DNA from: Lingula anatina
Lineage: Eukaryota; Brachiopoda; Lingulata; Lingulida; Lingulidae
DNA length: 64,000 nt
Reading direction: 5' to 3'
NCBI RefSeq assembly: GCF_001039355.2
Contig: NW_019775428.1
Span: 142,370 to 206,369 of the forward strand
A model generated the notes under the pieces. The model saw only the letters and a list, made by a program, of their open reading frames with translations. It had not been told where the DNA came from and ran no database searches. The position numbers and the translations under genes are program-made. Numbering within the stretch: position 1 is the stretch's first letter; every line of letters begins with the position of its first letter. This document shows positions 1 through 24,039 of the stretch, piece after piece.

Positions 1-1175
1 TTGCAACAAACAATTATAATCACAACAATTATTATTACTTAACTCTTCAAGAAGTTTTGTCAGACAGGAAAAAAATCTGCAAGAGATTTTTAAATCTTAA
101 AAGACGCTTAAATTGTGTATCACGTCTAGTTGTCTGTAGCACATGGATTTTTTTCTGTAAATATAACATTATATTCTCGTAAAAATGTGTTTGACACATA
201 TTCAAGACAAGAATTGGATTTGCTTGAATTTTTTTAGCATGTTTTTTTGTGTTAAGGAGTGAGGATGTGTGAGCATAGTGTGAAAGTCGCTGTTCTTTAT
301 AACAGTGTCTGCCATACATGACATGTATATGTAAAACATTATAATTATCACTGTCAATATGCTTCTATTCCTTGGTCCACAGTAACCTCTGTATGCAGTC
401 ACCCAAAATTTCAGAAGTTCTAGAAACTAACCCCAGTCTGTTATCAGCTTGACTTTGTCACTGAAGTTTGAAGGTTTTTATGGCAGTGGATGTCAAAAAG
501 TCATGGATTATGAGTGGTTGTAAATAGATATTGTGTCTTCTGTAGATATTGTAAAAAAATGTAAAATATTTTGACCAGTCAGTTGTGATGAAGATCATGA
601 GCAGTTGATACAGGGTCTGAATATCATGATGCCTTCTCGATTTTTGCCATCTACATTACTGAGGTGAAAGTCAAATTTATGTCACAAAACCAGACCAAAT
701 GCCATCATATAATTTCAAATAGCATAACTAAAAGAAATACCAAATGGCCTTATTATATTTCCAGAGAAGTGATATTTGAACAGATATTTTCTGCTTTCTC
801 TGCTATTGATATCCTTTGCTCATTTTTGGCAACTCATTTAAATAATGGTGTTATTGTGCTTACAACAGTAATGCATCGCATGTTACTAAGTCATTTGATG
901 AACTTTAGTGAACGGGAGGGACAAATAGATGTAAGTCAGATGAATGACCAAAAATCTGAAGAAGGTACAGTTTAAAAGCTCTTTTATGGCTCATTGGTTA
1001 ATGTGGTTTATCCTTTCTCATGTCGACTTTATTTGAGTCATAAACGAAACTAGTAAAGTGGTTTATATGCATTATGCAGTGAGTATAATGCATATAAACG
1101 AAACTAGTAAAGTGGTTTATATGTATTATACTCACTGCATATGTTTCTTAAATGTGTATATTATTCCTCACATAG
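1..1175. other. Non-coding, probably an ABC intron
   Basis: AT-rich sequence with no recognisable ABC exon. A 103-codon open frame at 664-975 starts with GTG and resembles nothing I know. The hairpin at 1076-1138 is listed separately. Confidence 0.6.
1040..1138. repeat. Hairpin and short tandem duplication before the first visible ABC exon
   Basis: Arms 1076-1099 and 1115-1138 are reverse complements at 23 of 24 positions, with a 15-base loop. The segment TAAACGAAACTAGTAAAGTG also occurs twice in direct orientation, about 55 bp apart. The structure ends 37 bases before the exon starting at 1176. Confidence 0.8.
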
Positions 1176-13379
<12,204 letters not shown>

Positions 13380-13420
13380 TAAGGTGGTATACAGTGAATG
13401 TTAGACCTTATGTAAAAAAA

Positions 13421-13421
13421 N
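13421..13421. other. Single N at the ABC/MFS junction (probable contig join)
   Basis: A lone N sits in an A-rich stretch between the last ABC exon (ends 13378) and the first MFS exon (starts 13520). Other lone Ns are at 9621, 23837, 36313 and 54990. The one at 9621 is clearly a join with unmerged overlap, so this one is best read the same way. Confidence 0.6.
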
Positions 13422-13519
13422 TAAAATTTCAAAGTGACTTTAGTCTATTTAACAATATTTAATAATTTAGTAATTTAATGAGATAAGTATTCTGGACAAC
13501 TAATCATTTTCCTTCCTAG

Positions 13520-15433
13520 GTACTTCAATCAACTTGTCATCTTGAACAAGGTCCCTAGTGTATTTCTTATCCTTGGCGTATCGTACGCCGTCGTACAGCT
13601 CATAGGAGTTCTCCTCATGTTTGAAAGGGGACAAGCGGACTTGGTACGTACTTACGTGACTATCGTGTCTTTTTGTGACATACTAGAGTGGCTTGTCTTG
13701 GCGTGACCTAGCGTGACCTGCTGAGGCTTGCTTCACAAAAGAGCTCGTAAAATTGGTGTAAACTTTAAAAAGTACCTTTAAGATAAATCAGTAGGCTAGT
13801 AGTGCAATGTAATATGCTGCTGTTTTATAACTGCGACGTGTTCGGAATTATTTCTTATTATTATTTATAACAATCACGCTTATATTAAGTTTAAAATTAA
13901 GTGCCTAGTTTGAAGTTCTTATATTAAAGTCATAATTGTGATCCTTCGTACTTATTCGGTCAACTTCGTGTCATTCCGCTGAGGTGCGAGACCTGCCGAG
14001 TTGCCCCGATCTTGTTACACGAATTCGTTCTTATTTCAGGACAGTGGAGACTTGTACGCTATAGTGATAGGCAACAGTAACAGTTCTAATGAGTCAGACA
14101 GTCTGTTGCCCGGCCACCGTACTACCAGAATAACAGCGTAAGTTGCCTGACTATACTCAGTAGGGTCCAGGGGGAGGGGAAGCAGCTGATAGCACCAGTC
14201 CTTAACATTTAGCCTCCCTTAACTGCCTTGTTGTCAACAGACATGCCTACCAAATTAATTTAAATCATTCAATATTCTAGTACAGCCTAAAAAGAGTGAC
14301 AGCAGTGTATCACGTCATTGGAGATGAAGAAAAGGAAGAGACCTCTCTAGAAATGAGGCAAATTTTTCTTCTCAGCTCCAGTTGCCTCCCCGGCCCGTTT
14401 TTAAAAATCTGCCAATTTTTAACGAAATTTAGATGCGAATTTTAAAAAGATCTGAAATCGATAAAAAAAGAAGAAAAACCGCACTCTCGTACAATTAACG
14501 TTCATCACTTATGAAATAATTGTTTCTCAACGCTCTTTGTCTGCTACACTTATAGTTCTTCTATTTTACTTGATATGGTAATTTGGTCTTCATGACTTTT
14601 GCGCGTGTCGGAGCCAAACGTTCTTTTAAAATTTTATTCTCTGTTAATTAGAAGCGGCTCCAAGGTCCCAGGTGAGGAAAGGTCGCTTACACCAATAGCA
14701 ATGATGAAAACCAAATCATTTTATATCATGTGGCTGGTGTTCTTCTTCAATAGTCAAGTTTTACTGGAAGCTGCCGGTTCGTATAAGGTAAGAATCAGGT
14801 ATCTGTACTCTATCTTCACACAATATCTTTTCTTTTTCTTTAAAGTGATAATAACTCTTCGTTTCGGCCAAAAATGAATTTTCCTGGAGTAAACAACAGT
14901 TTTCCCATACTTACCAATGGTTAATGAATCCATTTTTACATTCAAAGTTAGTCCCTGGTTTTTTCCTAAAAAGTTTGGTTTTTTGTTAAAATCTCTTAAA
15001 AGATTATAACAGAGTATAGCCATCAATGGAGGTCACCTGGTCTAAAGACAAGCTCAGATATCAGAATAATAGTTATAACTGCCGTTTTTGTGGTAAAACA
15101 GAATATATTATATTTCTATGAGTTATTCTCAATGTTTTTATTGTGAAATATAGATCTCATACGAAGAGTTATTATCCCTTTAAGTGTGTGTGGGTGTGGA
15201 TGTGTTTGTGTGTGTTATTTAAGTATAATGAATGCACTGCTATATTAGTTGCATTCACACATGGTCATGTCAGATCGATACTCGGTCTAATTATTAAAAT
15301 TCTCTGACATACATTGAGAGACCATCAAAGGATTACGCGGTCTTCCTTTTATGTAGGTCAGCCATGTTTAGGCCTCGGCCTTGCTAGACCTCGGCTCTTC
15401 ACTATGTGAATGCTCACTTTGGCGGACGCACAT

Positions 15434-15498
<65 letters not shown>

Positions 15499-17340
15499 TA
15501 AGGGGTATTTATAATCATCTGTTCACGTAGGGCCAAATCAAAAAAGCCAATTTCTTAGTTTGTATATCTACTAAAACAATCGTTGGTGAACGCAACATGT
15601 GTGTCTCAGTAGTGGAAACATTACGTTATAATTTATAGATAAAACTTTATCATTAATAATGTTGAAAATCTTAACGCTCGTCTGTGCAGGGGTGTATTAT
15701 TACATTGTAAACTAACATTCTATGTTATGAACATTTATATACTGTAAAGGTCAAAATGAGATGTTTTGAGTCAAACAAACTAACATTTATATTTATTGAC
15801 CAGGTATACGGACAAAACTTCATCCAAAGCGACTTATTTCTGCTCGGAGTCCTAAGCGTGGGCTCGTTATTCAATGCCGGAGGACGTGTGTTTTGGGGAT
15901 ATATGGCAGACAGATATGGTTTCAGGGTGAATGTTGTATTTATACATAATTTGACGTCATATAACGTGACGTCAGATACTGCTTACGTAATAACGTACTT
16001 TCTGTTCAGTGTGGGTAGAATACAAACCGAGGGTCATGCTCCTCAGTAGCTGTTATTATTTTCTAATCTCTTTAAAGGAAAGTCATTAGATCTACGTTTT
16101 TATCAGCGGTAATTTTTCAGTCTTATAAGGGACAAGATATTTAGAAATATTTACAAATTCCAATGCAATTTTAAGGATATACAGTTATTTAGAAAGTAAT
16201 GTTGAGGTTACAATTTCCACAAAATTATTTTTCAGAATTCTAATTCTCAATTTCGCTTGTAGAAGTCTTCGATCTTGAAGTGCTCTCTGGTTTCTGTACA
16301 TCCCAGCAAAAACAACGGAATTATAACGTTGCCAGAACGTTTATAAAACCCAAAAACGTATTGGTAACGTTATGGTAACGTTCTGTGTCAGCTGGGGTGT
16401 GTTTTCATATATTAGTTATTTTTACATTATTATTTTTCATTATTTCTCCTCAGGTTTGCTTAATGTGTCTGTGCGCCTTCACAATGGTTCTCATCACCAC
16501 GCTTGACTTCTGCCGTGACACTCACTCTTCTACGGCGGCACAGAGCATGTTCTTCATCTGGTTCTGTCTCATTTACATGGCTACAGGCGGGAGCTTTACT
16601 TTGTTCCCGATGGGGACGGCGAAGACGTTCGGCCTCAAGCATGCTGCTTTAAATTACAGTTTTGTCTTTTCATCTCAGGTAGGAAGGATTTACAAATGGG
16701 AAATCGAGGTTATGGGTTAAAAACCGTTTTACTCTTTTTAGGGAAGGGGAGGGGGGTTAAGGGTTGTGAGGAATAAAGAAAGAGGGTATTTCTGAAGGTA
16801 GATATGGGTCGCAGGAACCCCCCCCCCATCCCCTCTGAATCCGCCGTTGGTCAAAAAAACGTCTTAGATAAAATATATATTTAAGGTGAGAATAGTTAGG
16901 AAACTTTCGTCTTGGTTATCCACTTTAAAGCATATACATTGATAATAATACCATGTGATGATTTCCAGATCGCGGCATTTATAGTTGGAGCTCTCTTAAC
17001 GCAGTATGTGTACAGTTCTATGGTCTGGTCCTCCACGTTTCTCTGCGTCGCTGGATTCTCTTTCTTAGGTTGAGCATAAATTTTCATATCTCTGCTATTA
17101 TTTTATTTTTATAGTTATTATTATGTCGTAAGGTTTGCATTCTTTGGCTTTTTTAGATGCTGCTAATAAACTTACATTCTATCTCAATTTTTATAATGCT
17201 AGTATATTACAATTCACAAGTAAATTTATACGGTAAGATTTAATTCATGTTGAGTCAATGATATATTTGAATTATCCGTTCCAGGATTGTTCACGGCCTT
17301 TTTCTTCGATGCCAAGAGATGGGACGGTAGTGACATATGA
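13520..17340 (+). CDS. MFS transporter, OFA/monocarboxylate-like, 5' part missing (7 exons)
   Basis: C-terminal two-thirds of a 12-helix major facilitator transporter. Exons: 13520-13643, 14040-14137, 14652-14787, 15804-15926, 16454-16678, 16969-17068, 17285-17340 with stop TGA at 17338-17340; 862 nt, 286 residues. All borders are GT-AG and phases agree. The first exon matches exon 5 of the neighbouring complete paralogue (pattern YF-Q--V-(N/D)-VP, then a hydrophobic helix). Exon 15804 holds the second MFS motif-A-like loop, NAGGRVFWGYMADRYGFR, between helices 8 and 9. Later exons encode helices ending FFFDAKRWDGSDI. Exon lengths 123 and 100 nt are identical to the paralogue. The four exons for helices 1 to 5, including the WFP-NHRG-type loop, should precede 13520 but are replaced by the ABC gene. 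The family resembles oxalate/formate antiporters and SLC16-like carriers; the substrate cannot be told. AATAAA signals follow at 17588 and 17803. Confidence 0.86.
14843..15182. mobile_element. Foldback element H1
   Basis: About 340 bp with ends GTGATAATAACTCTTCG and CGAAGAGTTATTATCCC as inverted partners. The body contains TGGTTAATGAATCCATTTTT and TTATAACTGCCGTTTTTGTG, found in reverse at 31.0-31.3 kb. It sits in the intron after exon 14652-14787 of the first MFS gene. Confidence 0.82.
15250..15425. mobile_element. Foldback element D3 (weak)
   Basis: GCATTCACACATGGTCATGT near the left pairs imperfectly with the inverse of the right side, where GTGAATGCTCAC occurs. The inner part GATTACGCGGTCTTCCTTTT matches D2's GATTAAGCGGTCTTCCTTTC. 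It lies in an intron of the first MFS gene. Confidence 0.55.
15436..15496 (+). repeat. (TC)n(TG)n compound microsatellite
   Basis: TC run followed without a break by a TG run, in an intron of the first MFS gene, directly after element D3. Confidence 0.97.
16300..16397. mobile_element. Short AACGTT-rich foldback element (weak)
   Basis: CATCCCAGCAAAAACAACGG and GTGTCAGCTGGGGTG are loosely inverted ends. Between them AACGTT or AACGTA recurs six times. It lies about 60 bases before exon 16454-16678. Confidence 0.5.
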
Positions 17341-17587
17341 AGGTCAAGATCAATGGACCTGTGCGTGTATCACCATGGAAATGAGTTAGGACAGTCCGTA
17401 ACCAAGGATTTAACAATATGTCAAATCTTAAAAGTAAACGTTTGTATAAAGACATTAGTTTCACACAACTGATAAGATAAAATAGGACGACTTATTCTTA
17501 AGAGATGAGGACGGGCATAAACAAGAGTAGTTTAAAAACTTGCTGGCGGACGTTAAACGCTGTACTTCGTAAGATACATCAATTTCA

Positions 17588-17808
17588 AATAAAATGTGAT
17601 GACTAGTTTTTCCCTGAAAACCAAGCAAATCGTATATGTTTAAATTCTTTTTCCAAAGAAAAAAATTACAAAACGGGTTTTGCTTTCATTTAGGTCTACA
17701 TTTTCTCAAGACAATTCAAGCGATTGCGAACATTAAAAATATTCAGAGTTATAGACTTGAGTTATTGGAATGAAAAGATGGCCATATCTTTTCTTAATTA
17801 GCAATAAA
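17588..17808 (+). promoter_or_regulatory. Poly(A) signals of the first MFS gene
   Basis: Two AATAAA hexamers, at 17588-17593 and 17803-17808, lie 250 and 465 bases after the TGA of the 13520-17340 gene on the same strand. Another AATAAA-like site follows near 17877. Which one is used cannot be told. Confidence 0.45.
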
Positions 17809-18930
17809 ACTGTTTCAAAGTAAAATCATGTTCTTCATGAACGTGGCTGAATCTGTGGATAAATTCCAGGTTTCAAAATAAATGTGTGTAATTAGAAAGG
17901 GAGTAGAAAAATAAAACGCACGTACCTGAACGACGTTAGTCGTCCAAGACATACAGAAATTAAACATCTAAAAGTAATCGACGACGCAGATAGACCAAGG
18001 GGTTTGCTAAGACTGGGCACTTGTCAGCATGGTGTCACTCAGAATACCTACAACAGTGGATAAGGACAATCTCACTATACTACACATTTTATTTTTTTGA
18101 ATTTATCAGTGCAGTCGTTTGAATATTTAACTTTTCTATTTACCTAAGCGAAGCTTGCGATCTCAACTGTGACCTTCCTCAGTGTGTGTTCCTCCGAGAC
18201 TGATCGCTATTCATGCAAAAAAATACAAGAATATAAATGATTTATATTGCTATATTTCTTACTACAAAGGAACGAACAGTTTACACAATGCATGATTAAT
18301 ATGTTTTTGCTTCTGTCAGTTTGTTAGTTAAAAACAAAGCGCCAAATGTTATGGAAGGATTTAATGAAATAATTTTGAATTCTCAGGATAGGCTACAAAT
18401 GGGGCATGACTAACCTACCTACTCGACATATTTTTGGCACTTTTTGACGTTTTTTTTTTTTTCATTTTTGATTTAGAATAATACGGCAAGTACTTTGCAT
18501 ACTGTACTCAAGGAAGCACATTTGTGGGTTATTGGTAGTCATCTTTGATTTTCAAATTTGCTGGAGGTTGCCAACATGGCAACCAAACTAGATTTTCTCT
18601 ATGGGGCCATGGGACTCCGAATAAAAAAGTACAATTTTTCTTCGATCTAAGCCATTTGTCTGTTTTAATTTTTTGTCAGTAAATTTCACAACTTGTAATT
18701 TTTTGTTTTCCGATACGTTGTTATAGACTGGTTTTTCAGGTGTTGCATGCGTAAAGCAAGTGTGTAATGAATATGCACCGCCTTTTTGCCATTGATATTG
18801 TAATCAAATACGGCTAGACAAGAAAACGAAGACCGTAGTCATGGCATTATTCTTAGACTATATGCAATGACTCTCCTAACTGCTCGACCTATTGGGCTGG
18901 GACGCGTGATGCCACATGTAATGCAGTATT

Positions 18931-18931
<1 letters not shown>

Positions 18932-18978
<47 letters not shown>
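18932..18978 (+). repeat. (TA)n microsatellite
   Basis: About 23 TA units in the space between the two MFS genes. Confidence 0.97.
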
Positions 18979-18980
<2 letters not shown>

Positions 18981-19153
18981 CTGTGTATGTAATCAATTCA
19001 TGGCGTGGTATTGATATAGATTTAATCAAACCATGAAGATCTAGTGAATACGGTTTTATGACTGACGGATATCAAGAGTCGGAGGTGCATCTGACGGAAA
19101 TTTCGGACAAACAAAATAAAGCATTAGCAGAGCTCGTGTTCCCTAAGTGGAAT

Positions 19154-19376
19154 CTTAGACTGCATTCCCATAGATTTAGATCGATCCATCTAGATCGATC
19201 TAACTCCCTGGGGGTTCACGCTGAATTTCAGTCAGCCGAGCGTGCACGACAGTTAAATACCCCCTTACAGTTTTTAGTAGGCGGGACAGACGCTTAAGCC
19301 GGCTAAGCTGACAGTAATCTAGTGAGATTTTCCACAGGGATAGATCGGTCTAAAATCTGTGGGAATGGGGTCTTAA
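19154..19376. mobile_element. Foldback element B1 (subfamily B)
   Basis: About 223 bp. Ends CATTCCCATAGATTTAGATC and GATCGGTCTAAAATCTGTGG are inverted partners. It contains CTCCCTGGGGGTTCACGCTG and TAGTAGGCGGGACAGACGCT, both shared with B2. It lies between the two MFS genes and covers most of a spurious open frame at 19058-19297. Confidence 0.85.
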
Positions 19377-20746
19377 ATGCACATCTGTAGAATGGGGAGA
19401 GGCCAGACATAAATTAATTTTTTGGAACATTAGTCCGAATCCCCTTCATCACCCTAACACAGTGTGTTTTGTGGAACATACAAATCCGCTTTATTCAAAA
19501 GCCACTTAGTTTAAATTTTGCCCCCCCCCCTCTCCCCGCTGCTCCCCGAAGCATTTTGTATGTATAGTCTGACTATAATTTGGGTGTTATATCCCGCCTT
19601 TTTACATAGATATGACACCCATTTATTTGAATTTAAACTCGTACTGAAATGACCCTACTTAACTTCATTTCTCACGTCTTGCAAATTGTAGATTCTAAGT
19701 TAAATAATATATTTCATAATATTCTGTATTTCATATGTTGATGTTTATTTGTAACAATAGTCAATCGTAAAGGCGATCCCTGAGTTGTTCAGCATATCGA
19801 CGTATCGACAGATAAATAAAATCCACGTGCGCAGCTATCTATTTGAGGACCTGTTTATCAACAGAGTCCTGATTGTCAGTGTAGATAAGCTCTTAGTAGC
19901 GCTGATTCCTCTTAAGGGCACCGCTTTATATGGTTTTGTCGAACGCGTCATGCATCAACATCATCCACAGCAGGAACTGCTGAATCAGAGGGGTTTTATA
20001 TATCTGTATTTTAGTCCCTCAAAAAAGCTTCTGCAATAGATGATATTGAGTCCAGCAGAATCTGAGTATTTTCTAATATGAGACCAACGGATCTGCTTTG
20101 ATTGTATTTTTAAACTTTAAACGCTTTAAACAAAGTTTAGGTGCTATCTGAGAGACTGGGACAGAGCAGGCAATTTGGAGAATCGTTTTGGAGTTGCAAT
20201 CCGTCCAAGTTGTTTCATCACGATAGGACATTTTTAGCTCTGTTGGACCTCTGTACGACAAGGCAATGGATCGCTTGCTTAAGTTAATGTGTTTAAAACG
20301 AGATTCATTCTAGATGACATAGATTATTTCTGGTATTTTGCCTCAGTGGACCAGTGCGGACAACAATATTTAGGAGCAGTAGACATTATTCACTGAAACT
20401 AAACAGGATCGTCGAAGCTTAACTGAAAAATGAAATACTTAAGGCTTAAACAATCTAACCTCAACAGCAGACGCCTAAATAGAGGGAACTGCTGTGTAAT
20501 GTGACGATCTACTTTTGGTTAGATATTCGCCTTCAATGACAATTTCATAACACAAAATGCCTTATCACGTGATCGCCGACAAGGACATTATGTGTTAATA
20601 GGTGATGGTGAAAATCAACATGCGAAATCTTTTCACCCTAGTGTGACATTTCAGCTGTCATTTATGACAAAGGAAAGTGGTTATTAATTTTCACACATTT
20701 TTATTTTAATTTTGAAGACCAGATAAATCGAGAATAAGGAGGACAT

Positions 20747-20873
20747 ATGGAATGCAAAGGCGTGTTAGCACTCATCGGCGGCATTTTGCTGCATTTGACA
20801 CTTGGAGCAGTCTACTCGTTTGGTAGGTATGGTGGCGACATCTATTGATGTGTCACGACACCAATATGCACCG

Positions 20874-20920
<47 letters not shown>

Positions 20921-23659
20921 TGTATTGAATGTAAGGTCGGCAAGAAACATTACGGAAACATCGTTCATTAGACCGACTGTAGCTTATCAAAATTTAATGT
21001 TTTGCAGCTTTATTCTCTATTCTTTATCCGTCTATTTTAATTTAAAAAATGAGAGAAAATTGGCGAGATTGTTCAGGTTTACGTCTGTTCGTGTCCTGTT
21101 TTTTAGAAAAAAAAAATACCGGATGGGCAGCCATTCAGTAGCGACGTCTATTGGCGTCAATACAAACTAAAGGAATGTATTATGGTTGATATTTAATTTA
21201 GGAAATATGACGGTGTACGTGACGTCATACCTGAGATTCAAGACGGTCTCTACAGAAATGAACTACCACAAAAGCGTGTTTCTGTACGGCATTACCCAAA
21301 TGTGTATAGACTTAACAGGGTTCCTGGGGGGGATGGTGGAGAGGAGATTTGGGGCACGTCTGGCTGCGCTAGTTGGAGGCTGGACAATGAGGTAGGAACA
21401 ATGAAAAACCTTAACTGTATGCAAAATTTTCTAATAGGATTGTTCCTATTGGATTGTACCGGGGTATGGAACTTTATAGGAATTATGTAGGGAAGTATGG
21501 GACTTGTTTCAAAGGACGTCCTCTAGGGCCCTAAAGGGGATTTCTTAAGGGTAGTAATGCATCCGTTTTCTACATTGAATTTAGCTGATAATCATTTCTT
21601 ATTAAAAAAATAATCATTTCATTTATAATAGAGCTACCCTGGTGTAATCAGGACAACACTTTCAGTGTATAACATAAATCCACCTTTTGGAATAAAGGAA
21701 TAGAATGAACGTTAGACTTTAACATTGCAAGGATAGTTTTCTAGAAATTAAAAAAAGCGATTTTCATTTTATCAGCAGCGTAAATTCAACCCAAAACCAC
21801 TGGCTAAATAACGATCTACAGTATTTCGATTTATCAGCTGTTAATTTTTGTGTCACTTTCGTAACTGTATTCCCAAAATAATCAGTATTTTCTACCACTT
21901 TCAGTTTGGGCGTTGGCCTCACGTATTACAGCATAAAGGGCGGTTTTGGTACCTGTCTGATAACCTATGGCATCGTAATGGGGCTGGGTGCTGGCATTGC
22001 TTACCCCATACCCATGTCCATTACAATGAGGGTATTTACTTTATAATTAATTGATTATTTATATTTAAATAATGAATGAAGTTAAGTAATTCACAGATGA
22101 ACTCAGAGACATCATATTTGTTCCGAACATTTCAGTCTCTTTCTATTGACCCCTACCAACTGAAAATAGGATAAATAAATAAGGGAAAGACGTATACAGC
22201 GCGTCTTATAAATATAATTATTTTATATATATCTTAGATCCCATAAGACCCATTCCCAAAGACACCCTCGGTCTACTTATATCGATCCAACTTTGCGGGG
22301 ACTCTCGCTGAGTGCAGTGATCGTAACTGAATGACACACCACCTCTTTTACCAACGTACTCTCATAATCACAACAGCTTTTCTGTATTTTACTCAAGCCA
22401 GGAGGAGGCGTGTCATTCAATTAAGCTGATTGCACTAAGCGAGAGTCCCCACAGAGTTGGATCGATCTACACAGACCGAAAATGTCTTTGGAAAAGGAGC
22501 CATAAATGCCATTTACATTTTTATTGCACAGAGTTCCTTTATTCCAGTGGTTTCCCAATCATCGTGGTTTGGTTGCTGGCATTGTGTTGGCCGCATTTGG
22601 AGGAGGAGCCGCTGTATTTGACCAGCTACAGACGTTCTACATCAACCCAAATAATCTGAAGCCAGACAGGGCGGAATATTTTCATAACACCGAAGTGGAG
22701 TAAGCACGCGACGTTTTATATCTTAATTCACTACCGTTTGAAGCTAACAGCGTCCACCAATATATCACAGACATTGGAATCAGCTAGATTAAACATGAAA
22801 ATACAATTATTATTTCTAAATATATATTTTTTTGTTTTTTTTCCAAGCTATTTCAGTCAAGATGAAGTGTTGGATAGGGTTCCGCATTCATTTCTTTTTC
22901 TTGCTGTGGCGTTTGCTGTTCTTCAGGGGCTTGGTACACTGCTGTTGTGCTCCCCAGTGTCAGACGTGAGTAGGCCATACAATGACTGACCCGGGGGGGG
23001 AGGGTACACAGCGTTCAGGGACCCTACCTTAGATTTTGAGCTACCTTCACCACCTCTTGATAATTCTCAAAAGTTTATAATGAGCAAAACAAGACAATAT
23101 CAAACAAAATATCTGTTCCTCTCCCCGACACTCTCTAATGAGAGTGCGCTCGTTTGCTGTTTTGTATTATTATCCCTGTGAAAATATTTTTACAGTAAAT
23201 TGCATATCTCTATGTATTTTAACTTTCGACAACGTAGCGGGTTAGGTTTTCTTCGGAGTTGATTTGCTTGAGGACACGATAGCTCATAAAAGCTCTTCAT
23301 AAGTATTTTTTATTTCAATATTTTCAGGACAAAGGGTATTGAGCCGTGAATAGAAGCACAAAGTGGTAGCAACTTTCAATGAAATCCAAGTGTCTTGATG
23401 TTTTTAATTTATATTAAAATTATTATTAACATTTTGCATTGGTGGAAGCTTGAAATCTCTCGATCTGCGCTCAAATTTTTACTTATTTTTTAATTTTATT
23501 TTCAGAGTGAAATGTTTGCCGTGGTGCCTACTCTCACTCGCAGCGTGGTGGACAGCTGTACCTACCGGTCCACCAACACCGACTACGAGGCTTCTGGGAG
23601 GACAGATGACAGCACGGACAGCCTTATGCCTGGACCCAAGTTATACAGGGTTACACAGT

Positions 23660-23696
<37 letters not shown>

Positions 23697-23767
23697 AGAG
23701 AGAGAGAGAGAGAGCCAAGAGAGAGAGAGAGAGAACCAGAGAGAGAGAGAGAGAGAGAGAGCCTAAC

Positions 23768-23816
<49 letters not shown>

Positions 23817-23841
23817 GGGCGGGTCAAGGACATGCCNGAGA

Positions 23842-23922
<81 letters not shown>

Positions 23923-23925
23923 CCT

Positions 23926-23976
<51 letters not shown>

Positions 23977-24008
23977 AAACCTTAACTAAGAGAGAGAGAG
24001 AGAGAACC

Positions 24009-24039
<31 letters not shown>

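Larger units (their letters stand above)
17809..20746. other. Spacer between the two MFS genes
   Basis: Holds a (TA)n run and foldback element B1. I see no gene; an 84-codon frame at 19785-20039 is unsupported. The promoter of the complete MFS gene should be in its last few hundred bases, but I see no clear TATA box. Confidence 0.6.

Noticed and set aside
664-975. 103-codon frame as an upstream ABC exon
   Set aside because: No similarity to the TMD1 segment that should precede exon 1176, and no suitable splice pair seen.
19058-19297. 79-codon frame between the MFS genes
   Set aside because: More than half is foldback element B1.
19785-20039. 84-codon frame upstream of the complete MFS gene
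   Set aside because: No recognisable domain or splice context; the real MFS start at 20747 has an in-frame stop just before it.
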